This document shows positions 1 through 9,139 of a stretch of DNA of 64,000 nt, in pieces. The DNA is taken from NCBI RefSeq assembly GCF_015291625.1, contig NZ_CP030047.1:9170501-9234500 (forward strand), given 5' to 3'. The first letter of the stretch is position 1. Each line of letters starts with the position of its first letter. The notes beneath the pieces are model-generated. The model saw only the letters and a program-made list of their open reading frames with translations, had not been told where the DNA came from and ran no database searches. Position numbers and translations under genes: made by a program. The stretch comes from Bradyrhizobium sp. CCBAU 53421 (GTDB taxonomy: Bacteria; Pseudomonadota; Alphaproteobacteria; Rhizobiales; Xanthobacteraceae).

Positions 1-700
1 GGAAGACGTGATCGATCAGCAGCGATCGCATGCCTTCGAACACATAGGTCGGCGGCAACGTCCAGGCGACATATTGCAGCCAGGCGGGCAGCACCTCGAC
101 CGGATAGTAGATGCAGGCGAGCGGCATCACCGCGAACATCAGCGTCCAGACGATGCTCTCCGCCCCGAGCCCGTTGCGCAGCACGAGGCCCGAGGCGAAC
201 ACGCCGACCGACCAGCTGGTGAAGATCAGATTGCAGAAGAACGCGATCAGCGGCAGCCCGATGGCATAGAAGTTGAAGCCGAAAAAGAACAGCGCCAGCA
301 GCGTCATCGGGATCACGCCGATGGCAAGCCGGATCAGGCTCATGATCATCAGCGAGAGCAGGAACTCGATCGGCTTCAGCGGGCTCATCATCAGGTTGCC
401 GAGATTGCGCGCCCACATCTCCTCCAGGAACGAGATCGAGAAGCCGAGCTGGCCGCGGAACAGGATGTCCCACAGGATCACCGCGCCGATCAGCGTGCCG
501 CCCGCCTTGGCGAAGAAGCCGGACGCCTGCGAGATGTAGTTCTGCAGGAAGCCCCAGGTGATGATCTGCAAGGCCGGCCAGTAGATCAGCTCCAGCAGCC
601 GCGGCCATGACGACATCAGGAGATACCAATAGCGCAGCACCATCGCATTGATGCGTTGCAGGGAAATGGCGCGCGGCTGATGGCTGACGATCTCGCTCAT
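1..700 (-). CDS. ABC-2 type transporter permease (partial, C-terminus beyond window)
   Basis: Membrane subunit of an ABC-2 exporter. The reverse strand reads from an ATG at 700 through about 233 codons to the window edge without a stop. The N-terminus begins MSEIVSHQPR and is followed by several hydrophobic segments separated by short polar turns, for example FLLSLMIMSLIRLAIGVIPM and LIAFFCNLIFTSWSVGVFAS, which fits the six-helix ABC-2 fold. The start codon overlaps the stop codon of the upstream ATPase gene by four bases (ATGA), so the two are translationally coupled and should form one transporter. The substrate cannot be deduced; NodJ-like or drug exporters share this layout. The gene is truncated only by the window. 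Confidence 0.88.
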   Translation of the reverse strand, partial: MSEIVSHQPRAISLQRINAMVLRYWYLLMSSWPRLLELIYWPALQIITWGFLQNYISQASGFFAKAGGTLIGAVILWDILFRGQLGFSISFLEEMWARNLGNLMMSPLKPIEFLLSLMIMSLIRLAIGVIPMTLLALFFFGFNFYAIGLPLIAFFCNLIFTSWSVGVFASGLVLRNGLGAESIVWTLMFAVMPLACIYYPVEVLPAWLQYVAWTLPPTYVFEGMRSLLIDHVF

Positions 701-1533
701 GATGTGCCCTCTGGCGCGCCCTCCCGGAGGCGGCCGCGCGCCACGTCGAGAAACACCTCTTCCAGCGTGTCGCGGTTGTAGCGCGCCATGATCCCTTCGG
801 GGCTGTCGTCGTCCTCGATCTTGCCGCGCTTCATGATGATGACACGATCACAGAGGCGTTCCACCTCCAGCATGTTGTGCGAGGCCAGCAGGATCGTCGC
901 GTTATGGGTCTTGCGGTAGGTCTCGAGATGCTGCCGCACCCAGTCGGCCGTATCCGGGTCGAGCGACGCGGTCGGCTCGTCGAGCAGCAGCAGGTCCGGC
1001 TCGTTGATCAACGCCTTCGCCAGCGCGACGCGGGTCTTCTGCCCAGCGGACAGCTTGCCGTTGGAGCGGTCCAAGAATTCCTTGAGATCGAGATCGGTGG
1101 CGAGCTGGTCGATCCGCTCGCGCAGGTGCTTCACGGCATAGAGCCGACCGAAAATGGTCAGGTTCTGCCGCACCGTGAGCCGCATCGGCATGTCGACATA
1201 GGGGCTCTCGAAATTCATCCGGCCGAGCACGTCGTAGCGCTGCTCGGGAATTTTGGCACCGAGCACCGCGACGCTGCCCGAGGTCGGCAGCACCAGACCC
1301 ATGATCATTGCGATGGTCGTGGTCTTGCCGGCGCCGTTGCCGCCGAGCAGGCCGGTGATGCTGCCGCGCGCGATGCGGAAGGAGATGTCGTCGACCGCGC
1401 GGGTGGTCTTGTAGACCTTGACCAGATGCGCAACGTCGATCGCGACCGATCCGCCCTGATCGGCCACCTGGTTGGCCGCAGCCGCTTCATTGGCCGCAGG
1501 CGCTTGCGCCTGTCCTGTCCCGCGCTGTTGCAT
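697..1533 (-). CDS. ABC transporter ATP-binding protein
   Basis: ATPase subunit of the ABC-2 exporter, about 278 aa from the ATG at 1533; a TTG at 1569 in the same frame gives 290 aa, and neither has a strong ribosome site. The Walker A is GGNGAGKT (about residues 64-71, with Gly where Pro is usual), the signature is LSAGQ (161-165), the Walker B is DLLLLDEP (180-187), and the switch histidine lies in LASHNM. The Q-loop region reads NFESPY rather than a clear Gln-containing motif. About 35 Ala/Gln-rich residues precede the domain. It lies immediately upstream of, and overlaps by 4 bp, the permease gene, and is divergent from regS. Substrate unknown. Confidence 0.92.
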   Translation of the reverse strand: MQQRGTGQAQAPAANEAAAANQVADQGGSVAIDVAHLVKVYKTTRAVDDISFRIARGSITGLLGGNGAGKTTTIAMIMGLVLPTSGSVAVLGAKIPEQRYDVLGRMNFESPYVDMPMRLTVRQNLTIFGRLYAVKHLRERIDQLATDLDLKEFLDRSNGKLSAGQKTRVALAKALINEPDLLLLDEPTASLDPDTADWVRQHLETYRKTHNATILLASHNMLEVERLCDRVIIMKRGKIEDDDSPEGIMARYNRDTLEEVFLDVARGRLREGAPEGTS

Positions 1534-1638
1534 ATGGCCGTCATTGAGCCATTGCGACAATAAGCGCAAGGCTTGCTCCGCGTCCTTGCGCTAAGTCGCG
1601 AATTTGTGCGCCGCCCACGGCACAGCTAAAGTCCAGGC

Positions 1639-2958
1639 ATGACCGACGTCGCTTCCGATTTCCGCCAACCCCGCCGCTATGTCCGCCTGGATACGATCCT
1701 GCGGCTGCGCTGGCTCGCCGCGCTCGGCCAGCTCGTCGCGATCTTCATCGTGGCCCAGGGACTGGAATTCGACGTACCGATCGTGCCCTGCGTCATCATC
1801 GTGACGTTCTCGGCGCTGCTCAATCTGGCGCTGCAGATCGCGTTCAACCCGATGCAGCGGCTGGAGCCGGCCTATGCCGCGGCCCTGCTCGCCTTCAACA
1901 TCGTCGAGCTCGGCGGCCTGCTCTACTTCACCGGGGGCTTGCAGAACCCGTTCTCGTTCCTGTTCCTGGCACCGGTCCTGATCTCGGCCACGGTGCTGCC
2001 GATCCGCCTGACCATCGCGCTCGGCTGCCTTGCGGTCGCCTGCGCCTCGGCGTTGTTCTTCTACCACCTGCCGCTGCCCTGGGATAACGACGATCCGCTG
2101 GTGCTGCCGCCGATCTATCTGATCGGCGTCTGGCTCTCGATCCTGCTCGCGATCGGCGTCACCAGCCTTTACGCGTTCCAGGTGACCGAGGAGGCGCGCC
2201 AGCTCTCCGATGCGCTTGCCGCAACCGAGCTGGTGCTGACGCGCGAGCAGCATCTGACCCAGCTCGACGGCCTCGCCGCCGCCGCCGCGCACGAACTCGG
2301 TACGCCGCTGTCGACGATCTTCCTGATCTCGCGCGAGCTCGAGAAGACCGTGCATGACCCGGCGATCGCCGGCGATCTCAAGACGGTGCGCGAACAGGCG
2401 CAGCGCTGCCGCGACATCCTGAGCAAGATTGCGCAATTGTCATCGAGCGGCGCGCCGTTCGACACCATGAAGTTGTCGACCCTGATCGAGGAGGCGGTCG
2501 CGCCGCATCGCGATTTCGGCATCAACATCAAGGTGCGGCTTGCTGTCGCAGCAACGCGCGAACCGGTCGCCGCGCGCAATCCCGCGATCCTTTATGGCGT
2601 CGGAAACATTCTCGAAAATGCGGTCGATTTCGCGCACCAGACCGTCGAGGTGAACGCCTGGTGGAACGCCGAAACCATCGAGATCGTGGTCTCCGACGAC
2701 GGCCCGGGCATCGCGCCCGACATGCTGAAGCGGATCGGCGAGCCGTATTTGTCGCGCCGCCGGGGCGCCGATGAGGCCCAAAATGCGCGTGGCGGCTTGG
2801 GCTTGGGCGTTTTCATCGCAAGGACGCTGCTGGAACGCACCGGCGCCAAGGTCTCGTTTACCAATCGGCCCTTCCCCGATCACGGCGCCGTGGTGCAAAT
2901 CGTGTGGCCCCGCGAGCGCTTCGAGGAAGCCGCACCTAGTGACGAAACCGAATCCTGA
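1639..2958 (+). CDS. regS: RegB/PrrB-type redox sensor histidine kinase
   Basis: Membrane sensor kinase of the RegBA/PrrBA/RegSR family (439 aa), which senses redox state or the ubiquinone pool and phosphorylates the RegA-type regulator. Six hydrophobic segments fill residues 25-180. The family's quinone-linked motif GGLQNPF is present at 99-105. The H-box AAAAHELGTPLSTI puts the phosphorylated His at 218, and the redox-active Cys of the family corresponds to Cys257 in QRCRDIL. The N box (ILENAVDFA) and the G boxes (DDGPGIAP, GGLGLGVFIA) are intact, so it should be an active kinase. The response regulator gene follows 134 bp downstream. In Bradyrhizobium this pair activates fixR-nifA and other redox-dependent genes (established knowledge). 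Confidence 0.95.
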   Translation: MTDVASDFRQPRRYVRLDTILRLRWLAALGQLVAIFIVAQGLEFDVPIVPCVIIVTFSALLNLALQIAFNPMQRLEPAYAAALLAFNIVELGGLLYFTGGLQNPFSFLFLAPVLISATVLPIRLTIALGCLAVACASALFFYHLPLPWDNDDPLVLPPIYLIGVWLSILLAIGVTSLYAFQVTEEARQLSDALAATELVLTREQHLTQLDGLAAAAAHELGTPLSTIFLISRELEKTVHDPAIAGDLKTVREQAQRCRDILSKIAQLSSSGAPFDTMKLSTLIEEAVAPHRDFGINIKVRLAVAATREPVAARNPAILYGVGNILENAVDFAHQTVEVNAWWNAETIEIVVSDDGPGIAPDMLKRIGEPYLSRRRGADEAQNARGGLGLGVFIARTLLERTGAKVSFTNRPFPDHGAVVQIVWPRERFEEAAPSDETES

Positions 2959-3092
2959 GAACGGTTCTTAATCGCAGCTCTGGCATACCGGATGCAGCAC
3001 ACTTTCCGGAACGGCACGCGACTTTCGGCTGCCTTGGCAGCGCCGCAGTAGGCCCCCATATATTGGGTGTCTGCCACAGGGAAAAATGGATC

Positions 3093-3647
3093 GTGAACGC
3101 CATCACTGAACTGAATGACCATGCCGACCGCTCGCTCCTCATTGTCGAGGACGACAAGCCGTTCCTGGAACGCCTGTCGCGTGCGATGGAGACGCGCGGG
3201 TTCGCAGTGAAGTCATGCGACACGGTGTCTGATGGCCTCGCCGAGATCGGCCGCGCCGCGCCCGCTTTCGCGGTCGTCGACCTCCGCCTCGGCGACGGCA
3301 ACGGCCTCGACGTCGTCTCGGCGTTGAAGCGCAAGCGCCCCGAAGCGCGTGCGATCGTGCTGACCGGCTACGGCAACATCGCCACCGCCGTCACCGCGGT
3401 GAAGATGGGCGCCGTCGACTATCTGTCGAAGCCCGCCGACGCCGACGACGTCGTCGCAGCGTTGCTCGCGACCGGCACCGAGAAGTCCGAGCTGCCGGCC
3501 AATCCGATGTCGGCGGACCGCGTGCGCTGGGAGCACATCCAGCGCATCTACGAGATGTGCAACCGCAACGTCTCGGAGACCGCGCGCCGTCTCAACATGC
3601 ACCGCCGCACCCTGCAGCGCATCCTCGCCAAGCGCGCGCCACGCTAA
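3093..3647 (+). CDS. regR: RegA/ActR-type response regulator
   Basis: Response regulator partner of RegS. From the GTG at 3093 it is 184 aa, the usual length of RegA/PrrA/ActR, and an AGGGA ribosome site lies about 10 bp upstream; an in-frame TTG at 3063 would add ten atypical residues. The receiver domain has the acidic pocket VEDD, the phospho-acceptor in VVDLRL (Asp63, the conserved family position), Thr in VLTGYG and Lys in LSKPAD. A short linker leads to a Fis-type helix-turn-helix at the C-terminus (NVSETARRLNMHRRTLQRIL). The family binds GC-rich, degenerate sites and controls respiration and nitrogen-fixation genes in response to redox. A strong hairpin terminator follows. Confidence 0.96.
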   Translation: MNAITELNDHADRSLLIVEDDKPFLERLSRAMETRGFAVKSCDTVSDGLAEIGRAAPAFAVVDLRLGDGNGLDVVSALKRKRPEARAIVLTGYGNIATAVTAVKMGAVDYLSKPADADDVVAALLATGTEKSELPANPMSADRVRWEHIQRIYEMCNRNVSETARRLNMHRRTLQRILAKRAPR

Positions 3648-3671
3648 GCGATAGGTTCATAACGTTTCGCG

Positions 3672-3702
3672 ATGGCCGGGCTCGTCCCGGCCATTTGCTT
3701 TT
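3672..3702 (+). terminator. Rho-independent terminator after regR
   Basis: A perfect 9-bp inverted repeat, ATGGCCGGG and CCCGGCCAT, encloses the 5-base loop CTCGT and is followed by TTGCTTTT. It lies 25 bp after the regR stop. Confidence 0.75.
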
Positions 3703-3773
3703 GTAGGACGGGTCGAGTGCAGCGTCCCCTCAGTTTTCGTCGCGGCACGAGGCGACGAGTCTCGCTTCTATCA

Positions 3774-3881
3774 CCGTCACCCTGAGGAGCGCGCTCTTGC
3801 GCGCGTCTCGAAGGGTCGACGGCCCGGCTCGTGGCCGATTCATCCTTCGAGACGCCGCTTCGCGGCTCCTCAGGATGACGG
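3774..3881. repeat. Dispersed palindromic repeat, family C (copy 1)
   Basis: An imperfect palindrome of about 108 bp in the gap between convergent regR and mmcB. It starts CCGTCACCCTGAGGAGCGCG and ends with CTCCTCAGGATGACGG, its inverted counterpart. A related copy lies at 15295-15394. Such CATCCTGAGGAGC elements are widespread intergenic repeats in Bradyrhizobium-like genomes. No coding potential is seen. Confidence 0.8.
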
Positions 3882-3891
3882 ATCACTTGAT

Positions 3892-4374
3892 CTAAAACTC
3901 GTGCCCCTGCGGGTCGACCAGCCGGTTGATGCGCTGCGCTGCAGCCATCGCAAAGCGCACCGTCATCGCCTTGCGGGTGGCTGCAGGCAGGCGATGCTCG
4001 GGCGCCTCGCAATGCAGATGCGCGCCATAGGCGTCGGCGATGATCAGGCCGGTGTCCGTGGGGAATATCTCGCACGGCAGATCCTGCGTGAAGGCGAAGA
4101 ACAGCCGGTCGCAATGCATGCGGTAGTCCTGCCATTTCTGGTCGGCGCGCAAATCCTCGATCGACGACTTGATCTCGACGATCCAGATCTCGCCGCGCTC
4201 GTTCAGCGCGACCAGATCGGCCCTTCGGCCGGACGGCAGCGGCAACTCACTAATGCAGGAAAATCCAAGCGATCTCAGAAGCCTTGCCGTGCCGCGCGCG
4301 ATCGCAAGCGCGGTCTCCGACTGGCGTCGGTCGGGCGCGGGCACGAGCGCGATCTGGCGGGCGGGTGACTCCAT
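3892..4374 (-). CDS. mmcB: MmcB family DNA repair protein (DUF394)
   Basis: 160-aa protein of the MmcB/DUF394 family, a SOS-linked DNA repair factor in Caulobacter and relatives, probably a PD-(D/E)XK-type nuclease. The nuclease-like core is visible: an N-terminal helix (AIARGTARLLRSLGF), then SELPLPSGRRADLVAL and IWIVEIKSS, which supply the Asp and the Glu-x-Lys of the motif. The hydrophobic stretch IFPTDTGLIIADAYGAHL follows. Length matches the family. It stands alone, convergent with regR, with a repeat element in between. No clear SOS box was recognised upstream. Confidence 0.88.
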   Translation of the reverse strand: MESPARQIALVPAPDRRQSETALAIARGTARLLRSLGFSCISELPLPSGRRADLVALNERGEIWIVEIKSSIEDLRADQKWQDYRMHCDRLFFAFTQDLPCEIFPTDTGLIIADAYGAHLHCEAPEHRLPAATRKAMTVRFAMAAAQRINRLVDPQGHEF

Positions 4375-4522
4375 CCAAGGAGATTAGCCGATTCCATAAC
4401 CCAACGGCAGCGCCGGAATCGGCCGCAAATTCGCACCCAAGCCGCCGCGATTCCGGCCTCAAGCCACCGCGAAGCCGGTGGAACCTTGGTTCCGAGGGAC
4501 GAAACCACTGGAGGAGAGACCC

Positions 4523-5641
4523 ATGCGGTCACGCATCACACTTCGCTCGTTCGTCTTCGCTCTCGCAACCCTTCCGCTGTCCGCCGGACTCTCGTCGGCC
4601 ATCGCCAAGCCCGTGGTCGAAGTCGCCTTCGTGCTCGATACCACGGGCTCGATGGGCGGATTGATCGAGGGCGCCAAGCGCAAGATCTGGTCGATCGCGA
4701 CAGCGATCGTCGATTCCAATCCCGACGCCGATATTCGCATGGGCCTCGTCGCCTATCGCGACATCGGCGACGACTATGTCACCCAAAAGGTCGAGCTGAC
4801 GCGCGACATCCAGGACCTCTATGCCAATCTGCTGGACCTGAAGGCGCGCGGCGGCGGCGACTGGCCAGAAAGCGTCAACGAGGCGCTCGACGTCGCCGTC
4901 AACAAGATGCAGTGGACGCAAGGCCGCGACGGCACGCGCATCGTGTTCCTGGTCGGCGACGCGCCGCCGCATATGGACTATGCGCAGGACACCAAGTACC
5001 CGGTCACGCTCGCGGTCGCCAAGCAGCGCGACATCATCGTCAACGCCGTGCTCGCCGGCAATGCGCAGGATACCGAGCGGGTGTGGCGCGACATCGCGCA
5101 GCACGGCAACGGCGAATTCATTCCGATCCCGCAGGATGGCGGCCAGATCGTCACCATCGAAACGCCGTTCGACGAGGACATCATCATCCTGCAGCGCGAG
5201 ATCAACGGCACCGTGATCCCCTACGGCCCGCGCGCGATGCAGAAGCGCACGGAATCCAAGACCCAGCAGCTCGCGAGCGTCGCCGCCGCTTCCCCGGCAC
5301 GCGCCTCGGAGATGGCAAGCTTCATCAACAAGCGCGCCAAGGTGACGTCGGAGGCAGTCACCGGCGACGGCGACCTGGTCGCCGACGTTGCTGCCGGCCG
5401 CAAGGAGATCGCCAAGATCAACGACGAGGATCTGCCGGACAATCTCCGCGCCATGAAGCCGGAAGCGCGCACCGCCGAGATCGACAAGCAGATCACCCAG
5501 CGCAAGACGCTGAACGAGAAGCTCGCCGCGCTGGTCGCCAAGCGTGACAAATACGTCGCCGAGCACCGCAAGAGCGCGCCGAAGGCCTCATCGTTCGATC
5601 GCGTGGTCGAGGATACGCTGAAGGCGCAGATCAAGCGGTAG
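4523..5641 (+). CDS. Secreted von Willebrand factor type A domain protein
   Basis: 372-aa exported protein. The ATG at 4523 is chosen because GGAGGAG lies seven bases upstream; an in-frame GTG at 4478 lacks a ribosome site. Residues 1-28 form a signal peptide (basic start, FVFALATLPLSAGL, cleavage after an SAIA-type site). A vWA domain follows, with the MIDAS motif DTTGS at 39-43 and a later metal-binding loop in FLVGDAPPHMDY. The C-terminal third is charged and helical, with many Glu and Lys (EARTAEIDKQITQRKT) and probably coiled. The role is unknown; vWA proteins mediate metal-dependent protein contacts in the periplasm. It precedes the GH13 gene by about 108 bp, with no evidence of functional linkage. 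Confidence 0.88.
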   Translation: MRSRITLRSFVFALATLPLSAGLSSAIAKPVVEVAFVLDTTGSMGGLIEGAKRKIWSIATAIVDSNPDADIRMGLVAYRDIGDDYVTQKVELTRDIQDLYANLLDLKARGGGDWPESVNEALDVAVNKMQWTQGRDGTRIVFLVGDAPPHMDYAQDTKYPVTLAVAKQRDIIVNAVLAGNAQDTERVWRDIAQHGNGEFIPIPQDGGQIVTIETPFDEDIIILQREINGTVIPYGPRAMQKRTESKTQQLASVAAASPARASEMASFINKRAKVTSEAVTGDGDLVADVAAGRKEIAKINDEDLPDNLRAMKPEARTAEIDKQITQRKTLNEKLAALVAKRDKYVAEHRKSAPKASSFDRVVEDTLKAQIKR

Positions 5642-5748
5642 CAACACGGCTCGGGGTGTCGTCCTGCAGCTTGCGGAGCGACACTCCGGCCAGGAACCCG
5701 CCGCCGCCTCGCCGCTTATCCCCCGGCCCCGCCGGAGAGGATAGCCTG

Positions 5749-7440
5749 GTGATCGACGACCTCTGGTACAAGAACGGCGTGATCTACTGCCTGTCCGTCG
5801 GCAGCTATATGGACGCCAACGGCGATGGCATTGGCGATTTCAGCGGCCTGCTGCGACGTCTGGATTACCTGAACGGGCTCGGCATCACCACGATCTGGCT
5901 GATGCCGTTTCAGACTTCGCCCAACAGGGACGGCGGCTACGACATCTCGGACTATTACGGCGTCGATCCGCGCTACGGCACGCTGGGCGATTTCGTCGAA
6001 TTCACCCATGGCTGCCAGCAACGCGGCATCCGCGTGATCATCGACCTCGTCGTCAATCACACCTCGGATCAGCACGCCTGGTTCAGGTCCGCGCGGGGCT
6101 CGAAGGACTCGCCCTTCCGCGACTGGTACGTCTGGTCGGACAAGAAGCCGGCGAACGCCAACACCGGCATGGTGTTTCCCGGCGTTCAGAAATCGACCTG
6201 GACGCGCGACAAGCAGGCAGGCGCCTGGTACTTCCATCGCTTCTACGATTTCCAGCCGGACCTCAACACATCGAACCCGCACGTGCAGGCCGAGATCCTC
6301 AAGATCATGGGGTTCTGGATCCAGCTCGGCGTCTCCGGCTTCCGCATGGACGCCGTGCCCTTCGTGATCGCGACCAAGGGCGCCTCAGTGCGCAAACCGG
6401 TCGAGCAATACGACATGCTGCGATCGTTCCGCGAATTCCTGCAATGGCGACAGGGCAACGCGATCATCCTCGCTGAAGCCAATGTGCTGCCGGAGACGGA
6501 CATGGAGTATTTCGGGCGCGACGGCGACCGTATGCAGATGATGTTCAACTTCCACGTCAATCAGCATCTGTTCTACGCGCTGGCATCGGCCGATACGAAG
6601 CCGCTGGCGAAGGCATTGACGGCGACCAGGCCACGGCCTCCGACCGCGCAATGGGGTCTGTTCCTGCGCAACCACGACGAGCTCGACCTCGGCCGCCTCA
6701 CCAAGGCGCAGCGCGAGACGGTGTTCAAGGCGTTCGGTCCCGACAAGAGCATGCAACTCTATGACCGCGGCATAAGGCGGCGCCTTGCGCCCATGCTGGG
6801 CGGCGACCGGCGGCGCCTGGAGCTCGCTTACAGTCTGATGTGCACGCTGCCCGGCACGCCCGTGATCCGCTACGGCGACGAACTCGGCATGGGTGACAAT
6901 CTCGATTTGCCCGAGCGCGCTTGCGCGCGCACACCGATGCAATGGTCGACCGAGCCGCACGGTGGCTTTACCGAGAGCGATCGGCCATGTGTGCCCGTGA
7001 TCGACGAAGGTCCCTATGGCTATGAACACGTCAACGCCGCCAAGCAGCGACGTGACCCGAATTCGATGCTGAACTGGACCGAGCGTATCATCCGCATGCG
7101 CAAGGAAGTCCCCGAGATCGGCTGGGGAGACTTCAAGGTTATCAGCAGCCGAAATCCTGCCGTCCTGATCATTCGTTACGACTGGCGCAACAACTCGGTG
7201 CTGTTCGTGCACAACTTCGCGGAAAAGCCGCTCGAGATATCATTCAACGTGGGGCTGCCTGACGACGCCGGCAATCTCCTTGTCAATCTCCTGACCGAGG
7301 ATCACAGCCGCGCCGACGATGGCGGCCGTCACAAGCTTCTGATCGAGGCCTATGGCTATCGCTGGTACAGGGTCGGCGGGCTCGACTATCTGCTGAAGCG
7401 CAGCGATATCGATACCAAGGAGCCCCGCACATCCCGCTAA
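5749..7440 (+). CDS. GH13 alpha-amylase family protein, trehalose-synthase-like
   Basis: Glycoside hydrolase family 13 enzyme, 563 aa from the GTG at 5749, which has GGAGAGG nine bases upstream; the upstream 31 codons are Pro-rich and lack a ribosome site. The barrel motifs are present: DLVVNHTSD, GFRMDAVPF with the nucleophile Asp201, LAEANVLP with the acid/base Glu243, and RNHDELD with Asp310. The N-terminal WYKNGVIYCLSVGSYMDANG and the GGYDISDYYGVDP region resemble trehalose synthase (subfamily 16) more than amylase. Expected chemistry is interconversion or hydrolysis of alpha-glucosides such as maltose and trehalose. No signal peptide is seen, so it is probably cytoplasmic. Its stop overlaps that of the convergent GH13 gene by 4 bp. 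Confidence 0.9.
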   Translation: MIDDLWYKNGVIYCLSVGSYMDANGDGIGDFSGLLRRLDYLNGLGITTIWLMPFQTSPNRDGGYDISDYYGVDPRYGTLGDFVEFTHGCQQRGIRVIIDLVVNHTSDQHAWFRSARGSKDSPFRDWYVWSDKKPANANTGMVFPGVQKSTWTRDKQAGAWYFHRFYDFQPDLNTSNPHVQAEILKIMGFWIQLGVSGFRMDAVPFVIATKGASVRKPVEQYDMLRSFREFLQWRQGNAIILAEANVLPETDMEYFGRDGDRMQMMFNFHVNQHLFYALASADTKPLAKALTATRPRPPTAQWGLFLRNHDELDLGRLTKAQRETVFKAFGPDKSMQLYDRGIRRRLAPMLGGDRRRLELAYSLMCTLPGTPVIRYGDELGMGDNLDLPERACARTPMQWSTEPHGGFTESDRPCVPVIDEGPYGYEHVNAAKQRRDPNSMLNWTERIIRMRKEVPEIGWGDFKVISSRNPAVLIIRYDWRNNSVLFVHNFAEKPLEISFNVGLPDDAGNLLVNLLTEDHSRADDGGRHKLLIEAYGYRWYRVGGLDYLLKRSDIDTKEPRTSR

Positions 7441-9044
7441 TCATCCTGATGCGGGCCGAGGATCACGCCCTCATTGCCGCGCAGGTCGAGCACGCCTTCG
7501 ATCTTCTCGCCTTGCCGGTCCATGAAGGTCGACAGCAGGACCTCGTTGCTGAAGCCGATCGCGCTGGAGGAGACCGACGCAGGCGCCGCGCCGAAATTCA
7601 GCGCGATCACGACGACGCCCTCGGCGCCGCGCCGCCGGTAGAGCAGCACGTCGCCGTGTGCCGCCACCGGCTCGTAGCTGCCATGGACGAGCTGTGGCAG
7701 CTTTCGCCGCAGCGCGATCAGCGCCTTGTAGAGGTTGAGGATCGACGCCCTGTCCGCTTCGAGGCTTGCGACATTGTCGCTTGCAAAATCCGGCGCCAGC
7801 GGCAGCCACGGCTTTGCCGTCGAGAAACCGGCATAGCGCTCGGCGCTCCATTGCATCGGCGTGCGGCAGCCGTCGCGGCCGACGCCGATGCCTGGCACGT
7901 TCTTCTCGAAGGGATCACGCACCTCGCCAGGGGCGATCGCAACCTGGCGCATGCCGATCTCGTCGCCGTAATACAGCGTCGGCGTGCCGCGCAGCGTCAG
8001 CAGCAGCATCGCCGCGACCGGTGCCTGCGCAGGTCCCACCCGGCTCGCCACCCGCGGCCGGTCGTGATTGCCGAGCACCCAGTTCGGCCACGCCCCCGGC
8101 GGCAGCGCTTTCTCATAATCGGCGATGATCTGTTCGACCGCGCGCGCACTCCACAGGGTCGACAGCAGCGCGAAATTGAACGGCATCTGCGCGCCGCGCA
8201 GATCGTTGCCGTAGTAAGCGACCAGCCGATGCAGCGGCAGGTAGATCTCGCCGATCAGCACGCGGTTGTCGAACTCCTCGGTGACGCGGCGCATCTCGGT
8301 GATGACGGCGTGCACCTCGAGCTGATCGGTCGAATACTGCGTCAGCACCTTCTCATGCGGCGGCCGGCCCCCGCGATAATGCGGGTTCGGCGGATTGTCG
8401 CGGAATTCGGCATCCTTGATCAGGTGCCAGATCACGTCGACACGAAAGCCGTCGACGCCCTTGCGCAGCCAGAAGCGCATCACATCATAGATCGCGTCCC
8501 TGACCTCGCGATTGCGCCAGTTGAGATCCGGCTGCTGCGCGAGGAAGGCGTGATAGTAATATTGGCCCGAGGCCTCGTCATAGGCCCAGGCGCTGCCGCC
8601 GAACTCCGACAGCCAGTTGTTGGGCGGACCGCCATCCGGCGCCGGATCGCGCCAGATGTACCAGTCGCGTTTCGGGTTCTCGCGCGAGCTCTTCGCCTCG
8701 ATGAACCACGGATGCTGATCCGATGTATGGTTCGGCACCAGATCGAGGATCAGCTTGAGGCCGGAATCGTGCGCGGCCGCGACCAGCGCGTCGAAATCCT
8801 CCATGGTCCCGAACAGCGGATCGATGCCGGTGTAGTCGGAGATGTCGTAGCCGAAATCGGCCATCGGCGACGGGAAGATCGGCGACAGCCAGACCGCATC
8901 GACGCCGAGCCGGGTCAGATAAGGCAGCCGCGCGATGATCCCCCTGATATCGCCGACGCCGTCGCCATCGCTATCTCCGAACGAGCGCGGATAGACCTGA
9001 TAGAAGATGCCGCGCCGCCACCAGTCGCTGTTGTCCTGATCCAT
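7437..9044 (-). CDS. GH13 alpha-glucosidase (oligo-1,6-glucosidase-like)
   Basis: 535-aa GH13 enzyme typical of cytoplasmic alpha-glucosidases. It begins WWRRGIFYQVYPRSFGDSDG, the family hallmark. Motifs are DLVPNHTSD (101-109), GFRVDVIWH with the nucleophile Asp203, IGEIYLP with the acid/base Glu266, and GNHDRPR with Asp328. The YGDEIGM and RTPMQWS loops also match alpha-glucosidases and trehalose-cleaving relatives. It should release glucose from short alpha-glucosides. It is convergent with the trehalose-synthase-like gene, with overlapping stop codons. GGGGGACGG precedes the ATG. The pairing suggests a shared role in alpha-glucan or trehalose metabolism, but exact specificity is not decidable from sequence. 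Confidence 0.93.
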   Translation of the reverse strand: MDQDNSDWWRRGIFYQVYPRSFGDSDGDGVGDIRGIIARLPYLTRLGVDAVWLSPIFPSPMADFGYDISDYTGIDPLFGTMEDFDALVAAAHDSGLKLILDLVPNHTSDQHPWFIEAKSSRENPKRDWYIWRDPAPDGGPPNNWLSEFGGSAWAYDEASGQYYYHAFLAQQPDLNWRNREVRDAIYDVMRFWLRKGVDGFRVDVIWHLIKDAEFRDNPPNPHYRGGRPPHEKVLTQYSTDQLEVHAVITEMRRVTEEFDNRVLIGEIYLPLHRLVAYYGNDLRGAQMPFNFALLSTLWSARAVEQIIADYEKALPPGAWPNWVLGNHDRPRVASRVGPAQAPVAAMLLLTLRGTPTLYYGDEIGMRQVAIAPGEVRDPFEKNVPGIGVGRDGCRTPMQWSAERYAGFSTAKPWLPLAPDFASDNVASLEADRASILNLYKALIALRRKLPQLVHGSYEPVAAHGDVLLYRRRGAEGVVVIALNFGAAPASVSSSAIGFSNEVLLSTFMDRQGEKIEGVLDLRGNEGVILGPHQDD

Positions 9045-9139
9045 CCCGTCCCCCTCGCTCGTCGCCCCGTGTCCCCGGGGTTGTCCGCAGGTTCAGGGAT
9101 GACGCACAATTCGGGACAGAAAAATGGCGATGCAGCGCG

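Noticed and set aside
8..1563. Long forward-strand open frames opposite the ABC transporter genes
   Set aside because: They are rich in Arg, Gln, Asp and His with no conserved motifs, typical antisense shadows of high-GC genes.
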